Of a DNA stretch of 64,000 nt, positions 41,697 through 50,045 are shown in pieces. How positions within the stretch are numbered: the stretch's first letter is position 1; each line of letters starts with the position of its first letter. The stretch lies in contig CAVZIN010000004.1 of assembly GCA_963775315.1 (NCBI GenBank), forward strand, positions 1 through 64,000, in the 5' to 3' direction. The DNA is from CAWGHZ01 sp963775315. GTDB lineage: Bacteria > Pseudomonadota > Alphaproteobacteria > MPNO01 > DASWLB01. Below the pieces are notes generated by a model. It was not told the origin of the DNA and did not search any database. It was given only the letters and a program-made list of their open reading frames with translations. A program made the translations under genes and the position numbers.

Positions 41697-42410
41697 CTAT
41701 TCCCGGTCGCCGGCCTCGGCGATCCCGTCGAGATAGCGCTCCCAGACCTCGAGGTTCACGCGGCAGGCGGCGACCACCGCGTCCTCCATGGCGAGGCGGC
41801 GGGCGTGGTCCGCCACCGTGTTCCAGCCGAGGTTGGAGTGGGCGATGTCGGCCTCGGTGTGCAAGGCGAAGAAATCGAGCGCCTCGTCGGTGAGCCCGAC
41901 CAGCTCGCGCCAGCGGTCGCGCTCCATCCCGAACCAGCCTTTCGCGCGCACCGCGCCCAGGCCGTAGCCCGGCACGTTCACCCGCTCCGCGCAGGTGTTG
42001 GCGATCAGCCCCTCGAGCCAGTGACGGTTCGACATCAACCCGTCCCAGGCGAGCCAGCACATCCGCGTCGAGGGCAGCGGCTCGGCCGCGCGGATCGCGC
42101 CGAGGTCCATCCCGATCGCGACGCCCAGCTCCTCCAGGATCCGCCAGTGCGGCTTGCCGTGCCCGTGCTCGTCGTCGGCGATCACCTCCTCGGCGCAGGC
42201 GCGGATGATGCGCATGCGGATATCCCAGTCGGGGCAGTTGGTGGCGACGCGCAGCTTGAGCACCGAGTTGCGCTGTCGCGTGTTCTGCCGGTGCTGGTAG
42301 ACGAAGGCGCGGGCACGCCCGGGCGTCATCGGTTCGTTCAGCAGGCGCGCGCGCCCGGCGAAGGCGTCGACCTCCGCGTCCAGCCGTCGGATCACGCTTG
42401 CTTCCGCCAT
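41697..42410 (-). CDS. TenA/PqqC-like iron-containing redox protein
   Basis: 237 residues, all-helical, haem-oxygenase-like fold as in PqqC, TenA and the diiron oxygenase-like HDO group. HWLEGLIANTCAE (about 127-139) and HTEADIAHSNLGW (about 187-199) supply His/Glu residues where HDO enzymes bind iron. GGGAGACGAGG precedes the ATG. Role unknown; in an operon with a VOC protein it may belong to the same catabolic set. Confidence 0.7.
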   Translation of the reverse strand: MAEASVIRRLDAEVDAFAGRARLLNEPMTPGRARAFVYQHRQNTRQRNSVLKLRVATNCPDWDIRMRIIRACAEEVIADDEHGHGKPHWRILEELGVAIGMDLGAIRAAEPLPSTRMCWLAWDGLMSNRHWLEGLIANTCAERVNVPGYGLGAVRAKGWFGMERDRWRELVGLTDEALDFFALHTEADIAHSNLGWNTVADHARRLAMEDAVVAACRVNLEVWERYLDGIAEAGDRE

Positions 42411-42500
42411 CCTCGTCTCCCGTCCCGCCGATGATGCCACGCGAGGCGCCTGACATGAAACCCCGCCGCGGCTATGATCGGCCGACCACGGGAGGGACCC

Positions 42501-43022
42501 ATGCCCAGCTACACCACCATTGAGGCCGACGCGCCGTCCGGGACCGACAGCTCGATTCACGAGCGCCAGCGCGCGCTCGCCAAGATCACCGGCCCGTCGC
42601 TGTTCAAGCTGAAGGCGCAGCTCCTCGACCAGGGCCGCACCGATACGGTGCTCGCCGCGACCAATTCCATGACCGTCCGGCTCAAGGTCTATGCCGAGGG
42701 CGGCGAGAACGAGCTGCACGCCCACCCGCACGAGGACCATTTCTTCGTGGTGCTGCAGGGCGCCGCGGAATTTCACGGCCCGAATGACGAGACCGTCGTG
42801 GTCGGGCCCTACGAGGGCATCATGCTGCCCAAGGGCAACCTCTACTGGTTCGTCGCCCAGGGCGGCGTGCCGCTGGTGATGCTGCGCGTCGGCTCGCCGA
42901 ACGGCGTGCCGGAGGGCGTGCCCGACCGGATCAACAGCAAGGGCCAGCCGATGGCGGGCAACTCCGCCGAAAACAAGACCGTTCCGGTCAAGTTTCGACC
43001 TGGCGCCTGGTTCGGGGCGTAA
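42501..43022 (+). CDS. Cupin-domain protein
   Basis: 173 residues. Central cupin barrel with motif 1 ELHAHPHEDHFFVVLQG (three His and the Glu/Asp metal set, about 72-88) and motif 2 MLPKGNLYWF (about 108-117, lacking the usual His). Could be an auxiliary dioxygenase, isomerase or binding protein. GGGAGGGACCC upstream of ATG 42501. Divergent from the TenA-like gene with 90 bases between. Confidence 0.8.
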   Translation: MPSYTTIEADAPSGTDSSIHERQRALAKITGPSLFKLKAQLLDQGRTDTVLAATNSMTVRLKVYAEGGENELHAHPHEDHFFVVLQGAAEFHGPNDETVVVGPYEGIMLPKGNLYWFVAQGGVPLVMLRVGSPNGVPEGVPDRINSKGQPMAGNSAENKTVPVKFRPGAWFGA

Positions 43023-43286
43023 AAGGCGACGGCCTGCCGGTTCCGGCGCGCCGAATTGTTTCCGCGGAATTGGCGGAAATCCGTCTGCATGATCGCGGGG
43101 TTTATATTATGTTCTCGCGGCAAAGGAACGATTGATCTCAAATGGCGAACGGAAACAAATTGTTCCGCGCCTGTCTCAATCAATCTAGGGTTGCCGTCCG
43201 CTCGATGGGACGCGACGGTCGCAGCCTGAAGAAAGGTCCGCCCAATCAAGTCGAATCGCGCCGCCTCGGCGTGTGGCGGTGGCGCT

Positions 43287-43487
43287 TTAGCGGGCGGTGA
43301 CCGGCCCGTTGGCGGCGTGTTGGCCGGCGACCGCTTCAACGGAGCCGTGCGTCAGGCGGCTGTGCTGGACCTTGTAGGCGTAGAGGGTGGCGCCGATCCC
43401 AGCCGCGATGAGTAGCGTCACGGCCATCCCGATCAGCAGGAACTCGACCGATTGGCGGGGCCCTCCCCGAATGCTTCTGACGATCAT
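43287..43487 (-). CDS. Small single-pass membrane protein
   Basis: 66 residues from an ATG with GGAGGACCC upstream. One hydrophobic helix at about 15-38, N-terminus basic, C-terminus hydrophilic and His-containing. Divergent from the response regulator gene across 278 bases. No family recognised. Confidence 0.65.
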   Translation of the reverse strand: MIVRSIRGGPRQSVEFLLIGMAVTLLIAAGIGATLYAYKVQHSRLTHGSVEAVAGQHAANGPVTAR

Positions 43488-43765
43488 GGGTCCTCCGTTC
43501 GGCACGCCATAGGGGCGCAGGGGAGACGATCGCTTAAGGACGGCAAGTCGAAACGCTCGTTATTCCCCGATATTACGACCCGAATCACCCGGATCGCGCA
43601 ACCGGTCGGTCTCCCCTCGGGAAGATACGTATTTGCATACGGGGGAATTGCTGGCAGGGTCGGGCCCCTCGGTCCGTGGCGGGCGGGACCAATTCGTCGT
43701 TCGGGGGAACCGGGCCGCCCGTCGCGAGTTGTCGTGCGACCGGCCGCATACGATCGAAGGTGGCG
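43488..43765. promoter_or_regulatory. Divergent promoter region ahead of the response regulator
   Basis: 278 noncoding bases with AT-rich patches at 43558-43580 and 43620-43645. I looked for a general-stress type GGAAC/CGTT promoter and did not find one at proper spacing. Controls of the small membrane protein and receiver gene must lie here. Confidence 0.35.
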
Positions 43766-44212
43766 ATGACCCAGCCCGAGCTCTGGCCCCTGTGGGCCCC
43801 GCCCAAGGTGCTGATCGTCGAGGACGAGCCGATGATCGCCGAGCACGAGCGCGCCGTGCTCGAGGAGGCCGGCTACGAGGTGGTCGGCGTCACCGGCGAT
43901 GCCGAGATGGCCTTCTTGCTGTGCCAGCGCGACCCGCCGCACGTCGCCGTGGTCGACGTCCAGCTCGCCAGCGATATTAACGGCGTCACGCTGGCGGTTG
44001 AGATCGCCCAGCGCCACGACGTCGCCGCCGTGCTGGTGACCGGCAACCCGCAGGCGGTGATCGAGCAGGCGTGGGATTTCCGCTACGCCATCCTCTCCAA
44101 GCCGTTCGAGGACGGCGAGTTCCTGCGCGCCGTCGCCGCCGCCTTCGAGCTCGCCCGCATCGGCCGCGACCGGAAGCCGGGCCGGCCGGCCGGCGCCCAG
44201 TCGGTCGACTGA
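43766..44212 (+). CDS. Single-domain response regulator
   Basis: 148 residues, one receiver domain: VLIVEDEP acid pair near 15-20, phospho-acceptor Asp in VAVVDVQL near 62, Thr in LVTGNP near 92 and Lys in LSKPFED near 111. No output domain, so it works through protein contacts like CheY or general-stress receivers. No histidine kinase gene is adjacent. Confidence 0.85.
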   Translation: MTQPELWPLWAPPKVLIVEDEPMIAEHERAVLEEAGYEVVGVTGDAEMAFLLCQRDPPHVAVVDVQLASDINGVTLAVEIAQRHDVAAVLVTGNPQAVIEQAWDFRYAILSKPFEDGEFLRAVAAAFELARIGRDRKPGRPAGAQSVD

Positions 44213-44282
44213 CGAAAGACGCCGCTGCCGCGGGCGCAAGACGGCGGCTTCCCGGGTCGGCCGCGCCTGCTATAACCCGCGC

Positions 44283-45152
44283 ATGACAAAGGGCGAAACG
44301 GACCGCAGCGCGATCCTGCGCGGCATCGCGTGGATGCTGGCCGCCTCGTTCTTCTACGCGGCGGCCAGCGGCGTGGTGCGCTGGCTCGCTTCCGACTACG
44401 ACGCGCTCGAGCTGGTGTTCTTCCGCAACCTGATGGCGGTGGCGGTGCTGACGCCGATGATGTGGCGGGCGGGGCTCGCCGGGCTCGCCACGCGCCGGCC
44501 CGGGCTGCACGCGACGCGCGCCGTGTTCTCGCTGATCGGCACGACGAATTTGTTCCTCGCCCTCGCCCGGATGCCGATCGCCGACGTCGGCGCGCTGATC
44601 TTCACCCAGCCGCTGATGACGATCCTGCTGGCGATGCTCGTGCTGCGCCAGTCGGCGGGACCGAAGACATGGATCGCCTGCGCGATCGGGTTCGGCGGTG
44701 CGATCATCATCCTGCGCCCGGCCTTCGCCCATTTCGGCGGGGCGGGTCTCTTCGCGCTGGCTGCCGCGCTCGCCTATGCCGGCGCCAATACGACCATCAA
44801 GTCGCTGTCGCAGACCGAATCGACGCTGCTCATCACCGTCTCGGTGAACGTGATCATGCTGCCGCTCTCGGCCGTCGCCGCCGTGTTCGTGTGGAAGACG
44901 CCGGACTGGATCGACCTCTTCCCGATGTTCCTGATGGGGGCGCTCTACGTCGCCGCCCAGTGGACCATCACCCAGGCGATCGGCGCGGCGGACGCTCGGG
45001 TGGTGCAGCCGCTCGACTTCCTGCGCCTGCCGTGGGCGGCGTTGGTCGGCTGGGTGCTGTTCCGCGAGCTGCCGGACGCCTGGACCTGGGTCGGCGCCGC
45101 GGTGATCTTCGCCGCCTCGACCTACGTCATGCGGCGCGAGGCGCGCGGCTGA
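44283..45152 (+). CDS. EamA/DMT-family transporter
   Basis: 289 residues, ten hydrophobic helices in two EamA repeats (about 15-140 and 150-285). Exporter or permease of small metabolites in the inner membrane; substrate not predictable. Convergent with the MFS gene, 4 bases apart. Confidence 0.85.
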   Translation: MTKGETDRSAILRGIAWMLAASFFYAAASGVVRWLASDYDALELVFFRNLMAVAVLTPMMWRAGLAGLATRRPGLHATRAVFSLIGTTNLFLALARMPIADVGALIFTQPLMTILLAMLVLRQSAGPKTWIACAIGFGGAIIILRPAFAHFGGAGLFALAAALAYAGANTTIKSLSQTESTLLITVSVNVIMLPLSAVAAVFVWKTPDWIDLFPMFLMGALYVAAQWTITQAIGAADARVVQPLDFLRLPWAALVGWVLFRELPDAWTWVGAAVIFAASTYVMRREARG

Positions 45153-45156
45153 CCCG

Positions 45157-46443
45157 TTACTCCGCGCCGCGGGCGATCTCGCGCGCCGCCGCCGTCTCCA
45201 GCCCGTCGCGCACCACGTGGCGGCGCGGCTGGATGGCGAGCCAGGCGACGAAGCAGAGCACCGCCCCGGCCGCCAGCGGCACCTGAAGCCCGAACACCGA
45301 CGACGCGGCGCCGATGATCAGCGCGCCGACCGCGGGCGCGCCGCGCCAGGTCAGCCCGTAGAGGCTCATGATCCGCCCGCGCATCGAGCCCTCGACCGCG
45401 GTCTGGATCAGCATCTGCGATCCGGTCGAGCAGATGGTGAGGCAGCCGGAGATCAGGACCACGCAGGCGAGGCCGAGCCCGTACCACGGCGTCACCGCGA
45501 ACACGAACAGCGAGGCCGACAGCATCACCACCGCCCCCAGCACGATGCGCGTCATCCCCTCGACCCGCGCGTACTGCGCGATCAGCAGCCCGGCGCTCAG
45601 CCCGCCTACGCCCGCCGCCGAAACCAGCGTGGCGAGCCCGTGCGCGCCCCGGTGGTACACCGCGTCGGCGAGGCCCGGCATCATGTCGAGGTAGGGGCGG
45701 GTGAACATGGCGAACGCGATCACCAGCAGCAGCAGCGGGCCGAGCGAGCGGTCGCGCGCCGCGTGGACGATCCCCTCCCACGCGTCGGCGAACAGCCCGG
45801 CGCGGCCGCCGCCCCCGCGCTCCTCGCGCGTCTCGCGCACGGCGTAGAGCGTGCCGATGAACACCACGTAGCTCAGCGAATTGACGATGAACGTCCAGTC
45901 GACGCCCGCCTGGTCGATGATGATCCCGGCGATGGCGGGGCCGACGAACACCGAAAGCTGGAACAGGATGGAGTTGAGCCCGATCGCCGGGGCGATGTCC
46001 TCGTGCGGCACAAGGTTTGGTCCCATGGTGAGGCGGAGCGGCATGGCGAGCGCCTGGCAGGTCCCGCCGACCGCGACGAGGGCGACCATCCAGGCGATCG
46101 TCACCTCGCCCGTGACCACCAGCAGGGTGAGGGCGAGCGTCTGCACCCCGTTCGCGATCTGCAGCCAGCGGAACAGGCGCAGCCTGTCGACACGGTCGGC
46201 GACGGCGCCGGCGATCGGCACCAGGAAGAAGATCGGCAGCGCCTCGGACGCCGACATGATGCCGAGCCATGTGCCCGAATCGGTCAGCTTCCAGGTCAGC
46301 CAGCCGACGCCGATGCGCTGCACCCAGTAGCCGATGGCGGAGACGAAATTGCCGAGGACGTAGGTGCGGAACGCGGGGTGGCGCAGGGCGCGCCCCATGC
46401 CCTGCGAGGCGAGATGGCGCCAGATCCGGCCGGCCCGGCTCAC
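45157..46443 (-). CDS. Major facilitator superfamily transporter (enterobactin-exporter-like)
   Basis: 428 residues with twelve hydrophobic segments. The start SQGMGRALRHPAFRTYVLGN and the LPIFFLVPIAGAVADR motif-A region (about 62-77) match the MFS_3 type drug/siderophore exporters. I chose GTG 46443, which gives a basic N-terminus like relatives; ATG 46398 is an alternative. A much longer open frame upstream is Pro/Arg-rich and not credible. Probably exports a small molecule. Confidence 0.8.
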   Translation of the reverse strand: MSRAGRIWRHLASQGMGRALRHPAFRTYVLGNFVSAIGYWVQRIGVGWLTWKLTDSGTWLGIMSASEALPIFFLVPIAGAVADRVDRLRLFRWLQIANGVQTLALTLLVVTGEVTIAWMVALVAVGGTCQALAMPLRLTMGPNLVPHEDIAPAIGLNSILFQLSVFVGPAIAGIIIDQAGVDWTFIVNSLSYVVFIGTLYAVRETREERGGGGRAGLFADAWEGIVHAARDRSLGPLLLLVIAFAMFTRPYLDMMPGLADAVYHRGAHGLATLVSAAGVGGLSAGLLIAQYARVEGMTRIVLGAVVMLSASLFVFAVTPWYGLGLACVVLISGCLTICSTGSQMLIQTAVEGSMRGRIMSLYGLTWRGAPAVGALIIGAASSVFGLQVPLAAGAVLCFVAWLAIQPRRHVVRDGLETAAAREIARGAE

Positions 46444-46708
46444 GGCGCGGTGGCGTTCGCGGCCGCCGGCCCGGACGGGTGCGCTCCCCGCCCGCGGGAA
46501 GACCCCGGGAGGGAGGCAGGGTCGGCCGCGCCCCGTGGCCCGAACCCGGGCAGGGCGACGTGGAGGCTGGCAGGATGGGTCATGGGCGGCCGGAGGCGCT
46601 TTGGCGAGGATATGGCAGGATGATGCAACTGTAACATTCCGCCTATCGCCTCGGCTATGGGCGATCGCCCCTGCCTGCGCTAGAACAGGCGCGGCCAGGG
46701 GAGAGACG

Positions 46709-47491
46709 ATGAAGGTCCTCGACGTCAGGGGCGTGAAGTTTCCCGCCATCGGGTTCGGCACATCGGGCCTGCACGGTGCCACCTGCACGGACATGGTGCG
46801 GAGCGCGCACGAGATGGGCTACCGCCACATCGACACCGCGCGGGTCTACGGCAACGAGGACGAGGTCGGCGCCGGCATCCGCGCCTCGGGCGTTCCGCGG
46901 GCCGAGCTGTTCCTGGTCACCAAGGTGTGGCGCTCCGATCTCCATCCCGAGGACGTGCGCCGGTCGGCGGAGACGAGCCTCAAGGCGCTCGGCGTCGATT
47001 ACGTCGACTGCCTCCTGATCCACGCGCCGAGCGATTCCGTCCCGCTCGGCGACACGCTCGGCGCCTTCGTCGGACTGCGTGACACGGGGAAGATTCGCCA
47101 CATCGGCGTCAGCAACTTCTCCGTCGCCCAGATGCGCGAGGCGACCGAAACGCACGGCGTGGAACTGTTCTGCAACCAGATCGAATACAACTTCAAGACC
47201 GACCGCAGCCAACTGCTCGCCTACATGCGGGGCGACGGGTCGGTGCTGGTGGCGCACCGCCCGCTCGGGCGCGGCTCGCTGACCGACCACCCGGTGCTCG
47301 CCCGCATCGGCCGCGCGCACGGCAAGTCGGCGGCGCAGGTGGCGCTCGCCTGGCTGGTGCGGCAGGAGGGCGTGGCGGCGATCCCGCGCACCTCGCGCAC
47401 CTCGCACGCCCACCTCAACCTCGAGGCCGTCGACATCGCACTTTCCGCCGGCGAGGTCGCCGAGATCGACGCGCTCGGAAGCGCGGCGTGA
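46709..47491 (+). CDS. Aldo/keto reductase, copy 1
   Basis: 260 residues, TIM barrel. Catalytic tetrad: Asp42 and Tyr47 in HIDTARVYGNE, Lys in LVTKVW near 72 and His in LLIHAPSD near 105. The C-terminal AIPRTS segment binds NADPH phosphate. Close to 2,5-diketo-D-gluconate reductase-like AKRs; reduces carbonyls. GGGGAGAGACG precedes ATG 46709. Its TGA overlaps the GTG of copy 2. Confidence 0.85.
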   Translation: MKVLDVRGVKFPAIGFGTSGLHGATCTDMVRSAHEMGYRHIDTARVYGNEDEVGAGIRASGVPRAELFLVTKVWRSDLHPEDVRRSAETSLKALGVDYVDCLLIHAPSDSVPLGDTLGAFVGLRDTGKIRHIGVSNFSVAQMREATETHGVELFCNQIEYNFKTDRSQLLAYMRGDGSVLVAHRPLGRGSLTDHPVLARIGRAHGKSAAQVALAWLVRQEGVAAIPRTSRTSHAHLNLEAVDIALSAGEVAEIDALGSAA

Positions 47492-48312
47492 CGCTTCTCA
47501 CGGTCAAGGGCGCGCGCCTGCCGGCGGTCGGATTCGGCACGTCGGGCCTCGACGGCCGGCGCTGCACCGAGATCGTGCGCGAGGCCATCGGGCTCGGCTA
47601 CCGCCATATCGACACGGCGCAGGCCTACGGCAACGAGGCGGCGGTTGGTCGCGGCATCGCAGATTCGGGCGTCGCGCGCGAGGAGATATTCCTCGCGACC
47701 AAGGTGTGGATGGCCCATCTCGACCGGCGCGGCATCGCCCGCACGACCGACGAGAGCCTCCGCAAGCTCGGCACTGGCCATGTCGACCTGCTGCTCGCCC
47801 ACTGGCCGAACGATTCGATCCCGCTGGCGGAAACGATGGAAGGGCTCGCCGCCATGCGCGCGGCGGGCAAGGCGCGCTTCGTCGGCGTCTGCAACTACAC
47901 GCGCCGCCACCTCGCCGAGGCGGTCGACACGCTGGGGGCGGAGCTCGTTTGCAACCAGGTCGAATACCATCCGCTGCTTTCGCAAGACGCGATGCTCGCG
48001 CAGCTCCGCACGCGCGGGATGGCTCTGGTCGCCTACTCGCCGCTCGGGCGCGGACGCATCCCCCGGGACGCGGCGCTCGCCCGGATCGGCGCGAAGCACG
48101 GCAAGTCGGCGGCGCAGGTCGCCCTCGCCTGGCTGGTGCGCCAGGACGGCGTCGCCTGCATCCCCAAGGCATCGTCGCTCGCGCATGCGCGCGCGAACCT
48201 CGACATCTTCGACATCGCGCTGGACGCCGACGACCTGGCGGCGATCGCCGCGCTCGACAAGACCGGCCGGGTCATCGATCCCGGCTGGGCGCCGGATTGG
48301 GACTGGGAATAG
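47488..48312 (+). CDS. Aldo/keto reductase, copy 2
   Basis: 274 residues from a GTG that overlaps the previous stop (GTGA). Same AKR barrel, with HIDTAQAYGNE, LATKVW and LLAHWPND carrying the tetrad, and CIPKASS for cofactor binding. About half identical to copy 1 by eye, so an old tandem duplication, now co-translated. Substrates unknown. Confidence 0.85.
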   Translation: MTLLTVKGARLPAVGFGTSGLDGRRCTEIVREAIGLGYRHIDTAQAYGNEAAVGRGIADSGVAREEIFLATKVWMAHLDRRGIARTTDESLRKLGTGHVDLLLAHWPNDSIPLAETMEGLAAMRAAGKARFVGVCNYTRRHLAEAVDTLGAELVCNQVEYHPLLSQDAMLAQLRTRGMALVAYSPLGRGRIPRDAALARIGAKHGKSAAQVALAWLVRQDGVACIPKASSLAHARANLDIFDIALDADDLAAIAALDKTGRVIDPGWAPDWDWE

Positions 48313-48318
48313 GCGTAG

Positions 48319-48359
48319 CGAAGCGATCCAGAGCCGAAACCCCTACCTGGATTGCTTCG
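48319..48359. repeat. Extragenic repeat of the GATTGCTTCG type
   Basis: CGAAGCGATCCAG (48319-48331) and CTGGATTGCTTCG (48347-48359) form an imperfect dyad followed by TCGCTGCGCTCCTCGCAATGAC, the well-known dispersed intergenic repeat of many Proteobacteria. It lies between convergent AKR and cysD genes and may form a terminator. Confidence 0.65.
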
Positions 48360-48420
48360 TCGCTGCGCTCCTCGCAATGACGGGATCCGGGCTTGGCAAA
48401 CCGACGCAGGCGTGACCGGT

Positions 48421-49245
48421 CTACATATACCCGCCCGTACGTAGCCGCTCGAACGCGTCCTCGGATTCCTTGTCCTGGGCACGCCCGGAGCGTTCGGAGA
48501 TGCGGGTGGTCTCCAGCTCCGTGATGATCTCTTCGACGGTGGTGGCGTTCGAGTTGACCGTTCCGGTGCAGGGCGCGCAGCCGAGCGAACGGTAGCGCTT
48601 GCCGTTTTTCGCGAAGTAGAGGTCGACCACCGGGATCGATTCGCGCTGGATGTAGCGCCACACGTCGATCTCGGTCCAATGCAGCAGCGGATGGATGCGG
48701 ACGTGCGTGCCGGCCGGGAACTCGGTCTTGTACTGGTCCCAGAACTCCGGCGGCTGGTTCTTGAAGTCCCAGTTGGCGTCCTCGCCGCGCGGCGAGAACA
48801 CGCGCTCCTTCGCGCGGGTGCCCTCCTCGTCGCGCCGGATGCCGAGAATGATGCCGGTATAGCCGTGCGCCGAGACCACCTCGCGCAGCGGCTGTGTCTT
48901 GAGCGCGCCGCAGCACACGACGCGCCCCTTGGTGTGGTTCATCCCGGCCGCAAGCGCCGCCTTGTTTTGGCCGACGATCAGCTCGATGCCCCACTCCTTC
49001 GCCATGCGCTCGCGGAAGGCGATCATCTCCGGCAGCTTGTAGGACGTGTCGATGTGGATCACCGGGAACGGGACGTGGCCGAAAAAGGCCTTGCGCGTCA
49101 GCCACATCAGCACGTTCGAATCCTTGCCGATGGACCACAGCATCGCCTTCTTCTCGAAGCCGTAGAACGCCTCGCGAAGGATATAGATGCTCTGGCTCTC
49201 CAGCGCGTCGAGCCGGTCGAGAGTGGCGGAACTCGTGGTACTCAT
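48421..49245 (-). CDS. cysD: Sulfate adenylyltransferase subunit 2
   Basis: 274 residues of the PAPS-reductase/CysD PP-loop family: WSIGKDSNVLMWL at about 37-49 (the loop reads SIGKDS instead of SGGKDS), HIDTSYKLPEM near 68, GRRDEEGTRAKERVFSPRG near 142-160 with family residues and the C-terminal YRSLGCAPCTG. With the GTPase CysN it makes adenylyl sulfate (APS) from sulfate and ATP. Its ATG overlaps the cysH stop (ATGA). No cysN follows; the next gene is convergent. Confidence 0.9.
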   Translation of the reverse strand: MSTTSSATLDRLDALESQSIYILREAFYGFEKKAMLWSIGKDSNVLMWLTRKAFFGHVPFPVIHIDTSYKLPEMIAFRERMAKEWGIELIVGQNKAALAAGMNHTKGRVVCCGALKTQPLREVVSAHGYTGIILGIRRDEEGTRAKERVFSPRGEDANWDFKNQPPEFWDQYKTEFPAGTHVRIHPLLHWTEIDVWRYIQRESIPVVDLYFAKNGKRYRSLGCAPCTGTVNSNATTVEEIITELETTRISERSGRAQDKESEDAFERLRTGGYM

Positions 49246-50045
49246 GGCAGATTCTCGCTCCCGGGCCAGTCCAATGGCCCCGTATGGATGCCGCACTCGG
49301 TCTTTTCGCGACCGGCCCATCGCCCGTCGCGCAGCCCCGCACCCGGCCGGGGCCGGTCGGTGCAGGGCATGCAGCCGATCGAGCTGTACCCGTCCGCGAC
49401 CAGCGGATGTGCCGGCAGCCCCCGCTCGGCAAAGTACACCATTATATCCTCGCGCGCCCAGGTGGCGAGAGGGTTGACCTTGATGTGCAACCCGTCCGCC
49501 TCGATGGTCGGCAGCGCGGCGCGCGTCCCGCCGTGGAACCGCTTGCGCCCGGTGAACCAGGCATCGAACCCAGCCAGCGCGCGGGCGAGCGGCACCACCT
49601 TGCGGAACCGGCAGCAGGCGTCGGCGTCGGCGCGCCACAGCACACCGTCCGGGTCGTGCGCCGCCTCCTCCGCCTCGGTCGGACCGACCACGCGAAGGTC
49701 GGTGAGCCCCAGCCGGTTGCGCAGTTCGCCGCGATAGCGCAGCGTTTCGCCGAACAGCTTGCGTGTGTCGAGGAATATTACCGGGGTCGCCGGATCGATC
49801 TGGGCGACGAGGTCGAGCATGACGGCCGCCTCCGCCCCGAACGACGAGCTGGCGGCGATGCGGCCGGGAAACTCGCTCTCGATCATCGCGCGCACCAGCT
49901 CCAGCCCGCTCACCCCCGCATAGCGTGCGGCGAGCATGGCCGCCCGCTCGGCGATTTCGGCGGCGCGGGCGCGCAGCCGGTCCGGATCGGGCTGGGCTTC
50001 CTCCTCGGGCGAGAGATCAGGCCGCGGCAGCGGAATGGCGCTCAT
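49242..50045 (-). CDS. cysH: Assimilatory adenylyl-sulfate reductase
   Basis: 267 residues from ATG 50045. SSSFGAEAAVMLDLVAQ is the PP-loop; the Cys pair in ACCRFRK plus CMPC later (CC-x~80-CxxC) marks the [4Fe-4S] APS-reductase type rather than the cluster-free PAPS type; the catalytic ECGIH is near the C-terminus. It reduces APS to sulfite and AMP with thioredoxin. It overlaps the cysG 3' end by about 29 bases and cysD by four, so strongly coupled. Confidence 0.9.
   Translation of the reverse strand: MSAIPLPRPDLSPEEEAQPDPDRLRARAAEIAERAAMLAARYAGVSGLELVRAMIESEFPGRIAASSSFGAEAAVMLDLVAQIDPATPVIFLDTRKLFGETLRYRGELRNRLGLTDLRVVGPTEAEEAAHDPDGVLWRADADACCRFRKVVPLARALAGFDAWFTGRKRFHGGTRAALPTIEADGLHIKVNPLATWAREDIMVYFAERGLPAHPLVADGYSSIGCMPCTDRPRPGAGLRDGRWAGREKTECGIHTGPLDWPGSENLP

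Noticed and set aside
43488..43765. General-stress sigma promoter (GGAAC/CGTT)
   Set aside because: Half-matches occur but not at the required 16-18 base spacing.
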